This document shows, piece by piece, positions 1 to 10,862 of a stretch of 22,941 nt of DNA. Within the stretch, counting starts at the first letter, position 1, and each line of letters opens with the position of its first letter. The stretch comes from Chara braunii (Eukaryota > Streptophyta > Charophyceae > Charales > Characeae). The DNA is taken from the NCBI GenBank assembly GCA_003427395.1, contig BFEA01000542.1, positions 524,637 through 547,577 on the forward strand, written 5' to 3'. The position numbers and the translations under genes were made by a program. The notes under the pieces were generated by a model, which worked only from the letters and a program-made list of their open reading frames with translations, made no database searches and was not told where the DNA came from.

Positions 1-108
1 CACGAACACGGGAAGATTCATTCCCTATTTGCAACTTCGAACTGAGAGAGAGAGAGAGAGAGAGATGCACGGCGAGCTGCGCAGAGTGTCGCGGCAAACT
101 TGCCGTGG

Positions 109-190
<82 letters not shown>

Positions 191-343
191 GTGACTACTT
201 TGCGCGCGAACAATTTGCAACACCTGAACGTATCTTTCCACGAACACGGGAAGATTCATTCCCTATTTGCAACTTCGAACTGAGAGAGAGAAAGAGAGAG
301 AGCCACGGCGAGTTCAGAGAGAGAGAGAGAGACACACGGCGAG

Positions 344-387
<44 letters not shown>

Positions 388-470
388 AGAGAGAACGGTT
401 ACCGTAGAGAGAGAGAGAGAGAGAGCACGTCTGTGGGGGCATTGCAGAAAGATCGCTTCCCTTCATGAGG
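1..470. repeat. GA/CT microsatellites with a 238-bp tandem duplication
   Basis: Runs of GA (44-65, 342-386, 405-425) and CT (110-188) dominate. The first ~53 bases recur without change at 239-291, so a unit of about 238 bp is tandemly duplicated. The short motif CACGGCGAGTTCAGAGAG also appears twice (near 303 and 334). The CT run faces the GA runs, so the strand can fold on itself. Open frames here (Arg-Glu or Ser-Leu repeats) are products of the dinucleotide repeat, not genes. Confidence 0.95.
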
Positions 471-611
471 GCATATGGCACAGGGCCCGACAGAAATGGG
501 ACCGCCAGTCGAAGGAGGGCGTCCTGGAAAGTTGCGGTCACCACTGACAAGGGTTTGCTGCCGTCGGAGGGGCGCGACGGGAAATAACGCAAAATATAGG
601 GGCGCCAGACA
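471..611. other. Unclassified spacer
   Basis: This GC-richer stretch lies between the microsatellite and the A-rich (minus strand) end of the first LINE. A plus frame stays open from 475 to 981, but it crosses into LINE 3' sequence, has no recognisable motif and is probably fortuitous. Confidence 0.3.
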
Positions 612-1309
612 AATTTTTCCTTTTTTTAAACATAACCATTTCATTATATTTGGAGCAACCGAGGCCGGGGACCTCACAATTCAACCCGGAGTACTGATAG
701 CATCAGCCAGCTTAGCTTACAGGCTTACGCCTGCGGGAAGACTCTACTATAGACTTCCCAAATTTCCACTACGGTCTCTAACCTTCTTGTTTCCCTCAGT
801 CACGAACCGGTGTCATAATAGGCATTTCATCAGCTTTCATACTTGCATTCACATATACTGTTTGGTTACTAGTGGCCTGACTTTACTCTCATGGCTAATC
901 ATGTGCACCTTTTTCCTCCAAGTCTGCATCCCTACTTCTGGGACTATCACGGCCCAGAGGACTGCATCCGGGTCCTACTGACACTCCACTAACGGCCCAC
1001 CGCGGCCCTATTGAACCGAGTGCCCTGGTTCCTCCTGGCGTTAACCCCGACCCTCCCCTCTTGCCTTCCTTTTCCTTTCTAACTGCTTTCGGTGATACCT
1101 CTTCCGATCTCTCAGGCTCTAACCTGCAGTAACTGCTGTGTCCTTCACCCAGTTTGACAGCAACAGTCCTTTTCTTGAATGCACAGTTGCCCAGTGCGGG
1201 TTCCTTGCCCATGTTCGGTGGAACCATCTCATTTAGCTCCTGCTTCCCTTTCCTGCCCTCACCCTCCTCCTCCAATCCACCCAAATTGTCTGTTTCAGAC
1301 CCTGTTTGA
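612..1309 (-). other. Probable 3' UTR of LINE copy 1
   Basis: This stretch follows the end of the C-terminal reading frame (stop near 1316 on the minus strand) and runs to an A-rich end at 631-612. No domain is visible. Small inverted repeats occur, for example around 733-766 (GGGAAGACT pairing with a TCTTCCC-type arm). The assignment to the LINE rests on position only. Confidence 0.4.
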
Positions 1310-3089
1310 TATTTCTTTTAATTTCCAGATCCGACAATGGCCTCTGAGAAAATATTGACCTGTTTCTGTCTGTCCATATGACTTCGGAGATTATACCCCT
1401 CATCACATGAGCTGTGTAGCCCCAGCCGTAGGCCTCCGAAGTGTCTTCTGGGAGGAATCCTAATAGGACCCACTTCTCATCCCAGTTTATTCCCTGGCCC
1501 CCAAATTCTTTCTAATGATTCGACCACCATCTCCAAATCCTTTTAGAGGCAGGGCACTCCCACCATAGCTGGCATGTGGACTCGAAGGGTCACCGACATC
1601 TCGTGCGTCCCAGTTCCACTTTCACGCCCCTACTTACCAACTACACCGTTGAGGGAGTGACCAAAAGTGATAGCATCCATAGGATGCTGACTTGCTTGTT
1701 GTTAGGCATGCTGGACAGAATCTTCCACAGCCTTATGAAATCCGGTCCTGCGTTAGACAGGTCCTCGTTCCAGACCGTCTGCCATCGCGGGATTGCGGTT
1801 TGGACTGGGGATTTCCGGTTTCCTAGGGACAGTTTGTACCTGGTGGCGACATAATATTCTTGCAGGTACAGTCATGAACCATTAGTTGCACCCGCCGACC
1901 AGCTCCAAGCCATTGGATCTATACTCAACTTCCTGAGTGAGACTCTGCCCACCCAGGTGAAGGTCTGTGAAGTCGGTTTTCTGCCACCTGTTTCCACCAC
2001 CCGGACCTGTGGGGTGTTGTCCCAACCTACTACAGTCTCTTCCTTCATCAGTGATAGGACGTTGTTTGGGCCCTCACATCGCCACTTTTCCACTCTGCGA
2101 AAACCGTTGGGGGTGATTTCCAGCACTTTCCAGATCACGTTTGTCCCTTCCTCCAGCTCTGAGTTGTACCACGTTCCCAAGGGGTTCAGCCCCTCTGGGC
2201 CCAACAGTGCTAACCAGTCTTGTGGAATAACGCCAATTAACTACTGCCAGTGTTCTTTGATTCTTTGCAGACCTCGAAGTGATTGGATAACTTCATCCAA
2301 CGGTTTCCAGCCTCCTAGCGTCGTAGACCACATGTCTGCAATTCTGGTGATGCCTCTTCTGATCCACGCGAGCCCGAAGGTGCCTGTGGCGCCATCGCCG
2401 CAAAAGGTTGGCCTGATTGATCCACGATCTCTGGGTTTTCGAAGAGTATTTGGCTCGGAATTTCTTCTTTGGTAACCGGTGAGGATTGGGAGTCTGGCGG
2501 AACCTTCGTCCACGCTCTACGGATAGCCTCCCAGAAAAAGGATTTCAGCCTTTTTTTCCTGAAAGAAGGGATGAACCAGCAGGCCCATACATTCTCCGGC
2601 CTACTGAAACCCCACTCGTTCATCAGTATACGTTCTGCTAGTGTCACCCAAATCTCCCTCTCATGCTGAGAGGCTACCCTTGCGATCCAACTTCTCAGTT
2701 GTGCTTGGTTTCTTCGATTGGGGTCCATTAGCCCCAGGCCACCTTCGGTTATCGGGAAGGTGATCGTGGCACTTCGAGCAACCAATCTTTTGATTGCCTT
2801 GATAACGCCCCCCGCCAGCTCCCTTACCATGGTTACAAACCATAGGATAGACACCAGTGCTGCGTTTGTTACCAACGCCCTGCCCACCAGTGACAGGTGT
2901 CAGGCGGTACCCCAGATTCTAAGTCTTGTGGCTATTCGTTGTTGCAGTTGCACGCCTTGTGCCGAAGCTTCAATCAGCAGGCTAATTAGGACTCCCAAGA
3001 ATTTCTCTTTTCCCTTTCTTCCCCATCCGTCTCATTCCCCATTCCACCTTTAGTGTGAACTGTGATGGGAGCAAGAAGGTTGACTTGCT
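1310..3089 (-). pseudogene. LINE copy 1 C-terminal region (post-RT and Cys/His domain)
   Basis: The minus-strand frame at 2887-2315 contains the conserved post-RT motif G-G-L-G-L-M-D-P followed by a Q-A-Q-L-R-S-W-I type segment. The motif Q-I-L-F-E-N is shared with LINE copy 2 (near 19216). Further downstream on the minus strand (about 1600-1400) a frame with T-C-Q-L-W-W-E-C-P-A-S-K-R-I-W and A-H-V-M-R-G-I-I looks like the Cys/His zinc-binding tail of plant LINE ORF2. Frames at 2887-2315, 2204-1872 and about 1600-1316 are offset by frameshifts, so no continuous protein can be made. Confidence 0.8.
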
Positions 3090-4580
3090 CTAATTCATTG
3101 TGGCTTCCGACATAGATGCGTACTCACTCATGGCAGACTTGAGTGCCGACAGAGAGGTATGAGTGTTGGCGCTGACTGCAAAAAGGTCGTCCGCCAATGA
3201 CTTCGTCTTGTATTGCTCCCCGGTATGCAGTTGCATGCCTCTGATGTTCGGGTGTCTGCGTATCTTGTTCAACAGTACTTCCAATTGCAGTACGAAGATG
3301 AGGGGGGTCAGCGGACAACCCTGTCTCAACGACCTTGAGATGGAAAATGTCTCCAACACGTGTCCGTTAATTATTACTGTTGACGTGGAGTTTGCGTACA
3401 TTGCAATTACCAGGCACAAAAACCTTCGCCAAAACCCATGTGTCTCAGCGTTGTGAGCACAAAAGGTCAGCCCGCCTTGTCATACGCCTTCTCCAAGTCC
3501 AGGAGAAGCACAGCAATGTTAAGCTCTTCTTTTTGTACTATCTCCAACGTCTCAATGGCCGTTACCATATTATTAAAAATCGAACGGCTCTATACAAACG
3601 CCCCCTGGTCCTTCTCCACGAGATCTAGCAAGTACTTGGCCAATCTGCGCGCCAAGGACTTTGCTAAGAAGGAGATCAGTCGCCAATTTCTCACCTCTGC
3701 TTTGTCCCTCTTCTTGAACAGGACCGAAATAACCCCGTGGGTCATTCCCTTCCCCAAGCGGCCTCCTAACAGAACCTCGTTGTATACCTCGACCAGCGGG
3801 GGGCCAAGTGCGCCCCAGTTTTTTACGTAGAATTCAACCGTCAGACCGTCCACGCCTGACGATTTTTCTTTCGCCATTGACTTCAATGTTTGTTTGGTCT
3901 CCTCTAAGGTAATTGGTCGGTCTATGTCCAGCCTCGCCGTGGACTGCAACTTGACTGAGGTGTCTATCCACATGTCAGACATATTGGAGAGATCTGTGCT
4001 CACGGAGTCTTGAGGGAGCCTTGTAGTGAGAATGTCTTCGTAGTACAGTCTTGCGTAGTGCAGCATTCCCGACGCGGTACACGCATGCGGTGCGGACGCG
4101 TCGAACGGGTAACGCAACTCTACCATCTAGTGGTGAGCGTAGCTTGGCTGCAGCTTCTGGAATGATTCTCTTGACATTTTATCATTTGTTTCTATCCCCT
4201 TCTCCTTCAGCATCTCCATCCATCTCTTCTGCTTCTCCTCCTGCAGGCTGTCCCATTCCGCTATCCGTCTTTCTCTCTCTGCTGCCCACACCATCGCTGT
4301 TTTCTACTCTTTTTCTACAGTTTTTCCATCTACTCTTCTTCTACTCCATCCGGTTTTCAGCTTCCTCTACTCTTCTTCTACAGTCTGCATCCCTCTTGTT
4401 TCTCTCCCTTGCCAGTATTTTAAACATCACATCTAGCACACCGGTTGTGATTGCTAATCCTCCGTCCATCCATTCTGCTGTTGACCCAAAATGGTGTCGT
4501 GCGCTCTTCCACTTTGACATGTGTTGTTCTACCCAACTCTGGACACCTGGTTCCTCCATCACGAGAGAAGGTTAACAACA
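3090..4580 (-). pseudogene. LINE copy 1 linker and reverse transcriptase
   Basis: On the minus strand the linker is at 4562-4341 and the RT starts at about 4126. Visible RT landmarks are V-I-S-V-L-F-K-K-R-D-K with V-R-N-W-R (blocks 1-2), Q-G-A-F-V, D-L-E-K-A-Y-D-K (about 3503-3471), R-Q-G-C-P-L-T-P and the catalytic box. The box reads L-A-D-D rather than F/Y-A-D-D. Stops after Q-G-A-F-V and within the D-L-E-K-A-Y-D-K frame show inactivation. The enzyme would perform target-primed reverse transcription of LINE RNA. The family call is firm. Confidence 0.9.
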
Positions 4581-4985
4581 GTCGTATTTTTCATCACCAC
4601 TTCAGGACACCCTTCACTACTTCAGGATGCAGCCTGCCTAAACAGGTGGTTTTCAGGGTCTTCGGACTTTTCACCACTTCAGGACCATTCACGTATGAAA
4701 ATCCTGAATGGTCCTGAAGTGGTGAAAACTCCGAAGACCCTGAAAACCACCTGTTTAGGCAGGCTGCATCCTCAAGTGGTGAAGGGTGGTTTTCATGGTC
4801 TTCTGACCTTTCACCACTTCAAGACCATTCAGGATTTTCAGAGTCAATTCAGACTGCCCAAAACTCTCACTTGACCACTTTAGGATACCCTTTACCACTT
4901 CAGGATGCAGCCTGCCTAAACAAGTGGTTTCCACGGTCTTCGGACCTTTCACCACTTCAAGACCATTTAGGATTTTTAGACTGCC
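4581..4985. repeat. Inverted and direct repeat block inserted in LINE copy 1
   Basis: Two 82-bp arms, 4610-4691 and 4705-4786, are inverted copies with about three mismatches around a 13-base loop. Partial direct copies of the same sequence follow at about 4783-4842 and 4889-4978. The block sits between the end of the endonuclease frame and the linker of the minus-strand LINE, both of which continue on either side. It is a foldback-type insertion or a local inverted amplification. It is extended in one minus frame (K-I-L-N-G-L-E-V-V-K-G repeats), but that is a by-product. Confidence 0.9.
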
Positions 4986-5790
4986 CATTCCTGAATTTTC
5001 AGCTACCTGATAACCGCCTGTGTCCATCACCTGGTTGTTCAGCCTGAAGAAACCTCTGCCTCTTTCGCTGTTTGTGTTCGCTCGGATGTCTGTCACAACC
5101 AGCTTATGGTCTGATATTGGATTGCACACGTGGCGGACTGCGGTCACCTTGCTCAGTTGCACATCCCCTAACAGAAAGTAGTCTAGCCGCCTCCTTGTTA
5201 CCAGCTGTCGGTCCCTATGCAGGTGAGACACCCAGGTATAACCTGGATCCTCTGGATTCAGCATTGGGAAAGGATCCGAGAGCCCCAGTTCTGTGCAGAA
5301 TTCTAGTAAGATGCGCACATCTTTTCGGTCTCCATATGCTGAACCTGGCCTCATCGCCTCGTCTAAAGACAGGTTTCAGTCCCCTGCCAGCACCAACCTC
5401 TCTGTGACTGGGACATGCAATATGAGTCTGTGAAAGAACTCTGCTTTTTCTCTTGCGTCCGTTCGAGCGTAAATTGTCATGAAGATCCAGTCTTCCTTTC
5501 CCAACAACACCTTTATCCACGCCCATCTACCCCACACACCCGTTTCCGAATCAACTACTACTGTCTGTAAGTCTCGATGCAATAAAATGCCCACCCCTCC
5601 CCGAGTGCCCTGGGCTGAGCCCAGACTTGTGGTCCGTCCCACCACGCTGCCATCTCCCTCACTTTCTCTTCATTGAGCTTCGTTTCTTGAAGCATAATGT
5701 AGTTCGCTTTCCACTCGTGAATCCACCCCCGCGGTACGGTTTGGAATGTCCTCTCTCAAGAGGCATGTTGGTCCACAGGCGACAGGCGTG
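4986..5790 (-). pseudogene. LINE copy 1 apurinic/apyrimidinic-type endonuclease
   Basis: The minus frames contain the exonuclease-endonuclease-phosphatase signature in order: L-Q-E-T-K-L-N (about 5690), G-G-V-G-I-L-L-H-R-D-L (about 5590), W-A-W-I-K-V, L-V-L-A-G-D (about 5378), G-Y-T-W-V-S, R-R-R-L-D-Y-F-L-L and S-D-H-K-L-V (about 5105). These are the metal- and DNA-binding blocks of L1 endonucleases, which nick target DNA. The L-Q-E-T-K frame and the G-G-V-G frame differ, so at least one frameshift lies near 5610. A stop follows L-A-G-D. The N-terminus is weak and ends near the homopolymer at 5807. Confidence 0.9.
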
Positions 5791-6000
5791 AATACATGGG
5801 GGCCCAAAAAAAAAAAAAAAAAAAAGTGGGAATGTCCCCGTCGAAAATTCAAAATTCGAAATTGCGGCGCAGTGGCCGGTGGCGGAGAAGGACACCGGCC
5901 GGTAGCGCTAATCTGAGTGCTAATCCGAACGCTAATCCAGTGCTAATCCAAACGGTAACTGTCACCGCACAGGGAAGCTTTTACCCACGGTGAATTAGGC
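5791..6000. repeat. A-tract, hairpin and short tandem repeats
   Basis: An A-run fills about 5807-5825. A perfect 8-bp hairpin (GGCCGGTG 5874-5881 with CACCGGCC 5893-5900) follows. After it come four imperfect copies of a 12-base GCTAATCC-containing repeat (about 5907-5950). No gene is visible. Confidence 0.75.
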
Positions 6001-6880
6001 TTTTACCATCCCACTGCCATCGCCTACCTTGCTTGGATGGTGACCAGGAAGAACGAGCCATGGTAAGACCCCAAGTTCATTCAACAAACGGGGTCTATCA
6101 CCACCATAGTGGCCTACCATAGCTTTTCTACGGTGGCGTTCAATATACAGGTCCTGCCCCAACGGGCAGTTTCGAACAGTCAGAGGAAGGATACAAACGA
6201 GCGACTCCAGTGGATTTTGCTCAATAAGACAAGAAGAGGGACGGCTCGTGACACATCTCCAAGTAAAAACAAGCATCGAGGTAATATTTATAACATCACC
6301 AATCATCCTTTGTCGAGAGGGAAGGAGGAAGACGAAGAGGTACACACAGATAAAAACAACGAGCAAAAACAGAAGTTGGTGAGCGTGCATAAGTGGGTCA
6401 GTCTGAAAGATGATTCTACTCCACCTTTTATGATCACAGGGTAAGGCTCGGGGTAATTTAGATTCAGCAATTAATTATCCATTACCTCATCGCAGTAAAG
6501 TAGGAGCACTTCTCTTCCCATGCTGTAATTGTCATGATAAGAAATTGTGGTTGTCTTTCGGTCTGCCCAATAAAGGGTAGAGCAACACCATTCTTTCTGG
6601 TCCGAGTAGGAAGTTCCAGACAACCAATTTTACGAAAGTAAATGCACTTGTGCTAAAAAAATATATATAGAGGACAACAAGATTAACCCCGTTTTCAATA
6701 TTACTCCCTACTGCCAAAAAGAATTGAACACATGACCATAAATTTAGACATTGCTAGCATATTTTGAATTTTTCTGATAGAGCAAGGGATAAAAACACGC
6801 TGCCATTGTCCACCTTGTCCCTATCTCAGGCGGTCTTCCACTCATCAATCTCGGTCAGTAACGACACAGTTCACAACATG
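6001..6880. other. Spacer before LINE copy 2, with one unassigned open frame
   Basis: A plus frame at 6109-6444 could encode 111 basic, Lys/Asn-rich residues, but it has no recognisable domain and no clear start context. It may belong to the 5' part of the LINE that follows or be chance. A small hairpin, CTGCCC-CAAC-GGGCAG, lies near 6154-6169. Nothing else could be assigned. Confidence 0.35.
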
Positions 6881-8200
6881 TCGCGTCACAACAGGCTGGC
6901 CATTATGGCTTCGCCACCCCCAAGGAATCTATTTCCCAAATAGCGTCTGAAAAATAGAGAATTCACGAGGTTATTGAAGATTGTTATGCACAAGACATAT
7001 TGTCGGAGGAGTTTACCCCAAGCATCGTAGATACTGACCAGGACTTTGTCCAGGTTGTTGTCAACAACGACTTCTACGAGATTCAAGTCGAATAGCTTGC
7101 CGAACATGTAATCTCAGTTCAGTTCAATAACAATTATAAAGCACTGGCCACATAAGTCAAAAACATGTTGATCTGTATTTATGAGGATGGTTGGGCTCTT
7201 GCCGTGAAAGTAAACATAACTTCAAAAAAAAAAGTATTCCGCTGTGATGGGAAAAAACTCGTTACTTATATGACCATCTCCAACAAAGTTGTCTTGTGGA
7301 TGATTACAAAGCGCATGGATAACATTGAACTGGACGGAAAGAAATACATCATCCGCTTCATGTCATTGATGAGCAAAAACGAACTGTTCGAATAAAACGA
7401 GGCCTATAAATTCCAGTATTTCTAGCTCAAGATCATTCAAGTTTCAGTTTTATTGCCGCCTCATCCGAAGAGAGCGATACAAAAAGCTTTCGGAAAAATA
7501 TTGAAAGTTCATGAGGCATTCGCAAATCCGATTTCTCCAAGTTTATGAAATATTTAATTTGACATGGAAGCTTCAACTCGGATATGGTATAAAAAATATT
7601 TGATCATCGCTCTCCAAAAGGATGGATGGGTTGACATTAACGTTGCTTATACAAATTTATCCTAGTATAGGAAATGTTGAAAATATTTTCATTCTGAAAA
7701 TTATGAATGTTGTCCAAACAATGCTAGAACAACCTCCCAGAATAAATTTTGTAGGGAGGCGGTCGCAAATACAAAAGAACTTGAAAAGCCAAAAAAGAAA
7801 TAAACCAAGGTTAATCACCCTCCACACCACAAGCCCGTTGGTCTTCAGAAGGACAAAACCCTCCCCCCTGACAGGGGAGGGGATGTGGCAAAGAGAGTTC
7901 ATGAACCAGATAATGATGTCACCAGGGCTTACGGGACAAAAAAAAAAGTTGAGCTCAAGGATCCCCAAAAAAGAAAACAAGCAGGTAGCCACCCCGGTCA
8001 GAATGAAGGCGTCTTGCGGCAAAATAACAAACTTAAGATTAAACGGTCCAGTAAGGATAAGAGCAGGATGTCGCTCTTCGCAAGAGTCAAAGACTCTCTA
8101 AACACCTCAAAAGAGAAAGCATCAACGTCATCGTCGAACGATTCCTCAAGGACGAAGGAATGGGAAGGAGCAGAAAGAGTGGTAGAAAGAAGAAAATAAC
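6880..8200 (+). pseudogene. LINE copy 2 ORF1 (gag-like) relic
   Basis: The plus strand shows coding character through several frames. One frame from about 6905 contains I-V-D-T-D-Q-D-F-V-Q-V-V-V-N-N and leads into 7165-7395, with E-D-G-W-A-L-A-V-K-V like the start of a plant LINE ORF1 domain (DUF4283-like; inference). At about 7625-7720 a frame reads G-W-V-D-I-N-V-A-Y-T-N-L-S followed by K-C, F-H and Y-E-C, the spacing of a CCHC zinc knuckle with one cysteine lost. A Lys/Ser-rich tail follows to 8199. Such proteins bind LINE RNA. Multiple stops show it is non-functional. Confidence 0.6.
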
Positions 8201-9218
8201 CAACAGAGAAAGGGAGGTTAATCAACGGTGAGGGATATGATGAACTGTTTCCAGCAAGTCAGGGTTCCTTTGACATAAACATATCTTCCACCCCCTCTCC
8301 TCTAGGGTTCCCCATCCTTCCCCCCCCCTTCATTACCTACCCCAAGCTCGACAAATGTTTTCGATAATTAAAAAAATAAAATTGACAAAGTCCATATGGG
8401 TTTCATCCCATACAACAACTGGGTACTCTCGCCTCCTCGGACAGAGGGAGCAAAGGATTGAAATAAGAAAATGATTCCTTTGAATCAGCAGATTGTTGTT
8501 GTGTCTGATCCAATGGTTGCTTACACGTCTCAAAAATTGAAGCTCAATGCAACATCGGATGTTGTTTCCAAGGATCGTTAAAAAAAAAATGAGGGAACAA
8601 AGCGGGATCAAGGAAACCGACGACACGTCGGTTTGCTAGTACAACACTCCTCACTATTCAAACAAAGTTTCCTCTGAAAAAAACTAACGGTCAATGATAC
8701 TAGGGTTGTTCCTCAGCCAAGCAGTCACCAGAACATGGATTTGAAAATAGCATCTTCCTCTGAAGAAAAAAAAAAAAAAAACTTTAGTGCAAAAGTCAAC
8801 CAAAATAGTTATAAGCTTTGCAAGACCAATTAAAACTCTCACTCGCAAAAATAAAAAAGTGAGTCAAGTTATGGTGCCACTGCTTTATGTTCCCTTCCAA
8901 TCGGAGGCAGGGTTACTTATGATGCGCAACAAAGATGACAACATGCAATCCCATCCATTTTTTTATATTCCCAACCTTCAGAGACACAAGTTGTGAAGGA
9001 CGTCGAAACTGTTATGGCCCTTTCACCACTGAAGTTGGCCTCCATGCGGTGAATCTTGATTCTGAAGAAACAACACTCATCTACTTCGTTTTCCTGGGAC
9101 TGTCCTCCTCGAATAAGAATAAGGAAGCAAATGATGATATGGGACTCTCCTAGGTCAAATTGAACCCATTTTTGACTCCTTCTGCAGACCTTCATTAAAA
9201 ACTGCTCATATCACCAAA
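8201..9218 (+). other. LINE copy 2 region between ORF1 and endonuclease
   Basis: The sequence is AT-rich with short broken frames and A-runs (8581-8589, 8765-8780). No conserved motif was recognised. It is assigned to the LINE because it lies between its ORF1 relic and its endonuclease. Confidence 0.45.
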
Positions 9219-9507
9219 TATCCCAGCCTCCTCTCTCACAGACTGAGTGACCTATTTGAAATTCAAAGAAGTAATAAAAGTTAAGGACGATGTCCACAAA
9301 CTCCGAACATTTGAAAAAATGCAGGAGACAATGTCTCTCCCCTTTTTAGATACCACAGCCCGCATCCAAATCCTAAGTAGTATTTACCACTCTGATGGTC
9401 CTGCCAAATAGGATCAGGATTGCGAGCTGGAAATCTCAAAGGGTTGGGTGACACATCCGACCGGTATAAAAAATCAAGGTTTCTATCCTAGGTACATAAG
9501 CATGATA
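9219..9507 (+). repeat. Direct repeat copy A (LINE ORF2 start)
   Basis: Starts ATCCCAGCCTCC and ends GCATGATAT; about 90% or more identical by eye to 10021-10309. One frame encodes K-F-K-E-V-I-K-V-K-D-D-V-H-K-L and D-T-T-A-R-I-Q-I-L-S-S-I-Y-H, conserved between both copies. Its end carries the endonuclease start I-R-I-A-S-W, which a one-base insertion (GGAAATCTC against GGAATCTC) breaks after S-W in this copy. This copy runs into the foldback element instead of the rest of the endonuclease. Confidence 0.93.
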
Positions 9508-10000
9508 TAAAATCCGCATGAGAAATGAAAGTTGAAAAATATTCCATAAAAAAAAATCCTTACATTTATAAATTTTATTCCAATGTTCGTCAAATTCTAA
9601 AATTTGTAGTTTTATTTGATATGTTGCCGTCTAAATATGAGGTTTTCGTTTCAACTACATCTACTTGTTCAAGATGGAATGAAAGTCTGGACGGGTTTAT
9701 TAAATATTTTAATTAAATTTTTATTCTACTATAACAAATATCTTTTAATTTAGATTGGATTAACCTATTTATGACTGAAAATCCTTACTCGGAATGACAG
9801 TCCAATTAAAATATTTAATGAACTCATCCAAACTTTCATTTCATCTCTAGCATGCAGTCCAAATAAGAAAGGATACCTCATTCTTGGAATGCAAGTTTAC
9901 AAGTTAGATAAAAAAAAAAAAAATTGGAATGACATTTTTTAAGATGGAATGAAAATAAAAAATTTAGAATGTAATTTTACTATAGCATGATTATTTAATT
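9500..10000. mobile_element. AT-rich foldback (MITE-like) element
   Basis: The core inverted repeat pairs 9672-9714 (AAGATGGAATGAAAGT...) with 9804-9846, about 41 bases with a handful of mismatches. Weaker pairing continues outwards: TTACATT...TTTATTCCA near 9559-9591 faces TGGAATGAAAATAAA...AATGTAA near 9945-9975, and CATGATATA at the left end faces TATAGCATG at 9981-9989. No transposase is encoded. GGAATGA motifs and AT-richness resemble plant MITEs, but the superfamily cannot be set. Confidence 0.7.
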
Positions 10001-10020
10001 CTGAGAATTTTTTTCCGTTG

Positions 10021-10309
10021 ATCCCAGCCTCCTCTCTCACAGACTGAGTGACCTATTTAAAATTCAAAGAAGTAATACAAGTTGAGGATGGTGTCCACAA
10101 ACTTCAAGCATTTAAAAAAGTGCAGGAGACAATGTCTCTCCCTTTTTTAGATACCACAGCCCGCATTCAAATCCTAAGTAGTATTTACCACTCTAATGGT
10201 CATGCCAAATAGGATTAGGATTGCGAGCTGGAATCTCAAAGGGTTGCGTGACATATCCGACTGATATAAAAAATCAAGGTTTCTATCCTAAGTACATAAG
10301 CATGATATG
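10021..10309 (+). repeat. Direct repeat copy B (LINE ORF2 start)
   Basis: Second copy of the 289-bp sequence at 9219-9507. Here the frame I-R-I-A-S-W-N-L-K-G-L (about 10213-10245) is intact and leads on to the rest of the endonuclease, so this is the copy that belongs to the downstream LINE body. Confidence 0.93.
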
Positions 10310-10862
10310 CATATAATTTATATATAGGAAGCCAAACTGAATGCTGATCAAATCTTAGGTATCCAAAGTTGGCGATCCGGTCCTCAATGTTTTGCCCAAC
10401 CTGAAGGATCTAAGGGCGGTACAGCGATCCTAATACACAAGGATATGGAGACATCAATATTGGACTCGTACCATGGTCCGGGAGGAAGGTGGATATGGGT
10501 GAAACTAGTGGTGGAAGAGGTGGATTGTGCAATTATGCTTGTGTACGCCCCAATGGATTACACATACAAAATGATTGTTTCCCCCCCCTCCCCCATCATT
10601 CATCCAAGATGTGGAGAACTTGATCATAGCGGGAGATTGGAACACCACTATGAACCCAGGATTTGACTCCCACTTTCTTATACTAATGAAACCAAATACA
10701 ACCTTGCTTTCATTATTCATAGAATCTCAAAGTATGATTGACGATTTCATGACATTGAACCCGAACTCCCCAGGGCATTCATGGTACGGCCCGAAGCTGA
10801 CTCCTATGATGCTTCCTCCCAGCAGAAGGCTTGATTTCATATTTGTTTGGGGGGAAGTCTGA
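10213..10862 (+). pseudogene. LINE copy 2 endonuclease
   Basis: Motifs in order are I-R-I-A-S-W-N (start of an L1 endonuclease), E-A-K-L-N (equivalent to Q-E-T-K-L-N) near 10330, G-S-K-G-G-T-A-I-L-I-H-K-D near 10405, W-I-W-V-K-L-V near 10493, V-Y-A-P-M-D near 10541, L-I-I-A-G-D-W-N (10620-10643) and S-R-R-L-D-F-I-F near 10824. The frame changes between V-Y-A-P-M-D and I-I-A-G-D-W-N near a C-run at 10580-10590. A stop closes the domain at 10861. The product would nick target DNA for retrotransposition. Confidence 0.9.

Larger units (their letters stand above)
612..5790 (-). mobile_element. Degenerate L1-like LINE (copy 1), minus strand
   Basis: Read on the minus strand, the order is apurinic-type endonuclease (5790-4986), linker and reverse transcriptase (4580-3090), then a C-terminal region with a Cys/His segment (3089-1310) and a probable 3' UTR. 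An A-rich sequence on the minus strand at 631-612 could be the remnant tail. The order endonuclease, RT, C-terminal Cys/His matches non-LTR retrotransposons of the L1 group common in plants. ORF1 is missing, so the copy is probably 5' truncated near an A/T homopolymer at 5807-5825. Stops and frameshifts show it is dead. No clear target-site duplication was found. Confidence 0.88.

Noticed and set aside
25-468. Arg-Glu and Ser-Leu repeat proteins
   Set aside because: They are simple translations of GA/CT dinucleotide repeats.
825-845. TCATCAG at about 827 as another hammerhead core (also near 2610 and 2047)
   Set aside because: No GAAA at a suitable distance and no stems I-III around these sites.
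9219-10309. TRIM element with 289-bp LTRs
   Set aside because: The repeats are LINE coding sequence (I-R-I-A-S-W-N), lack TG...CA ends, and the interior is a foldback without a priming site.
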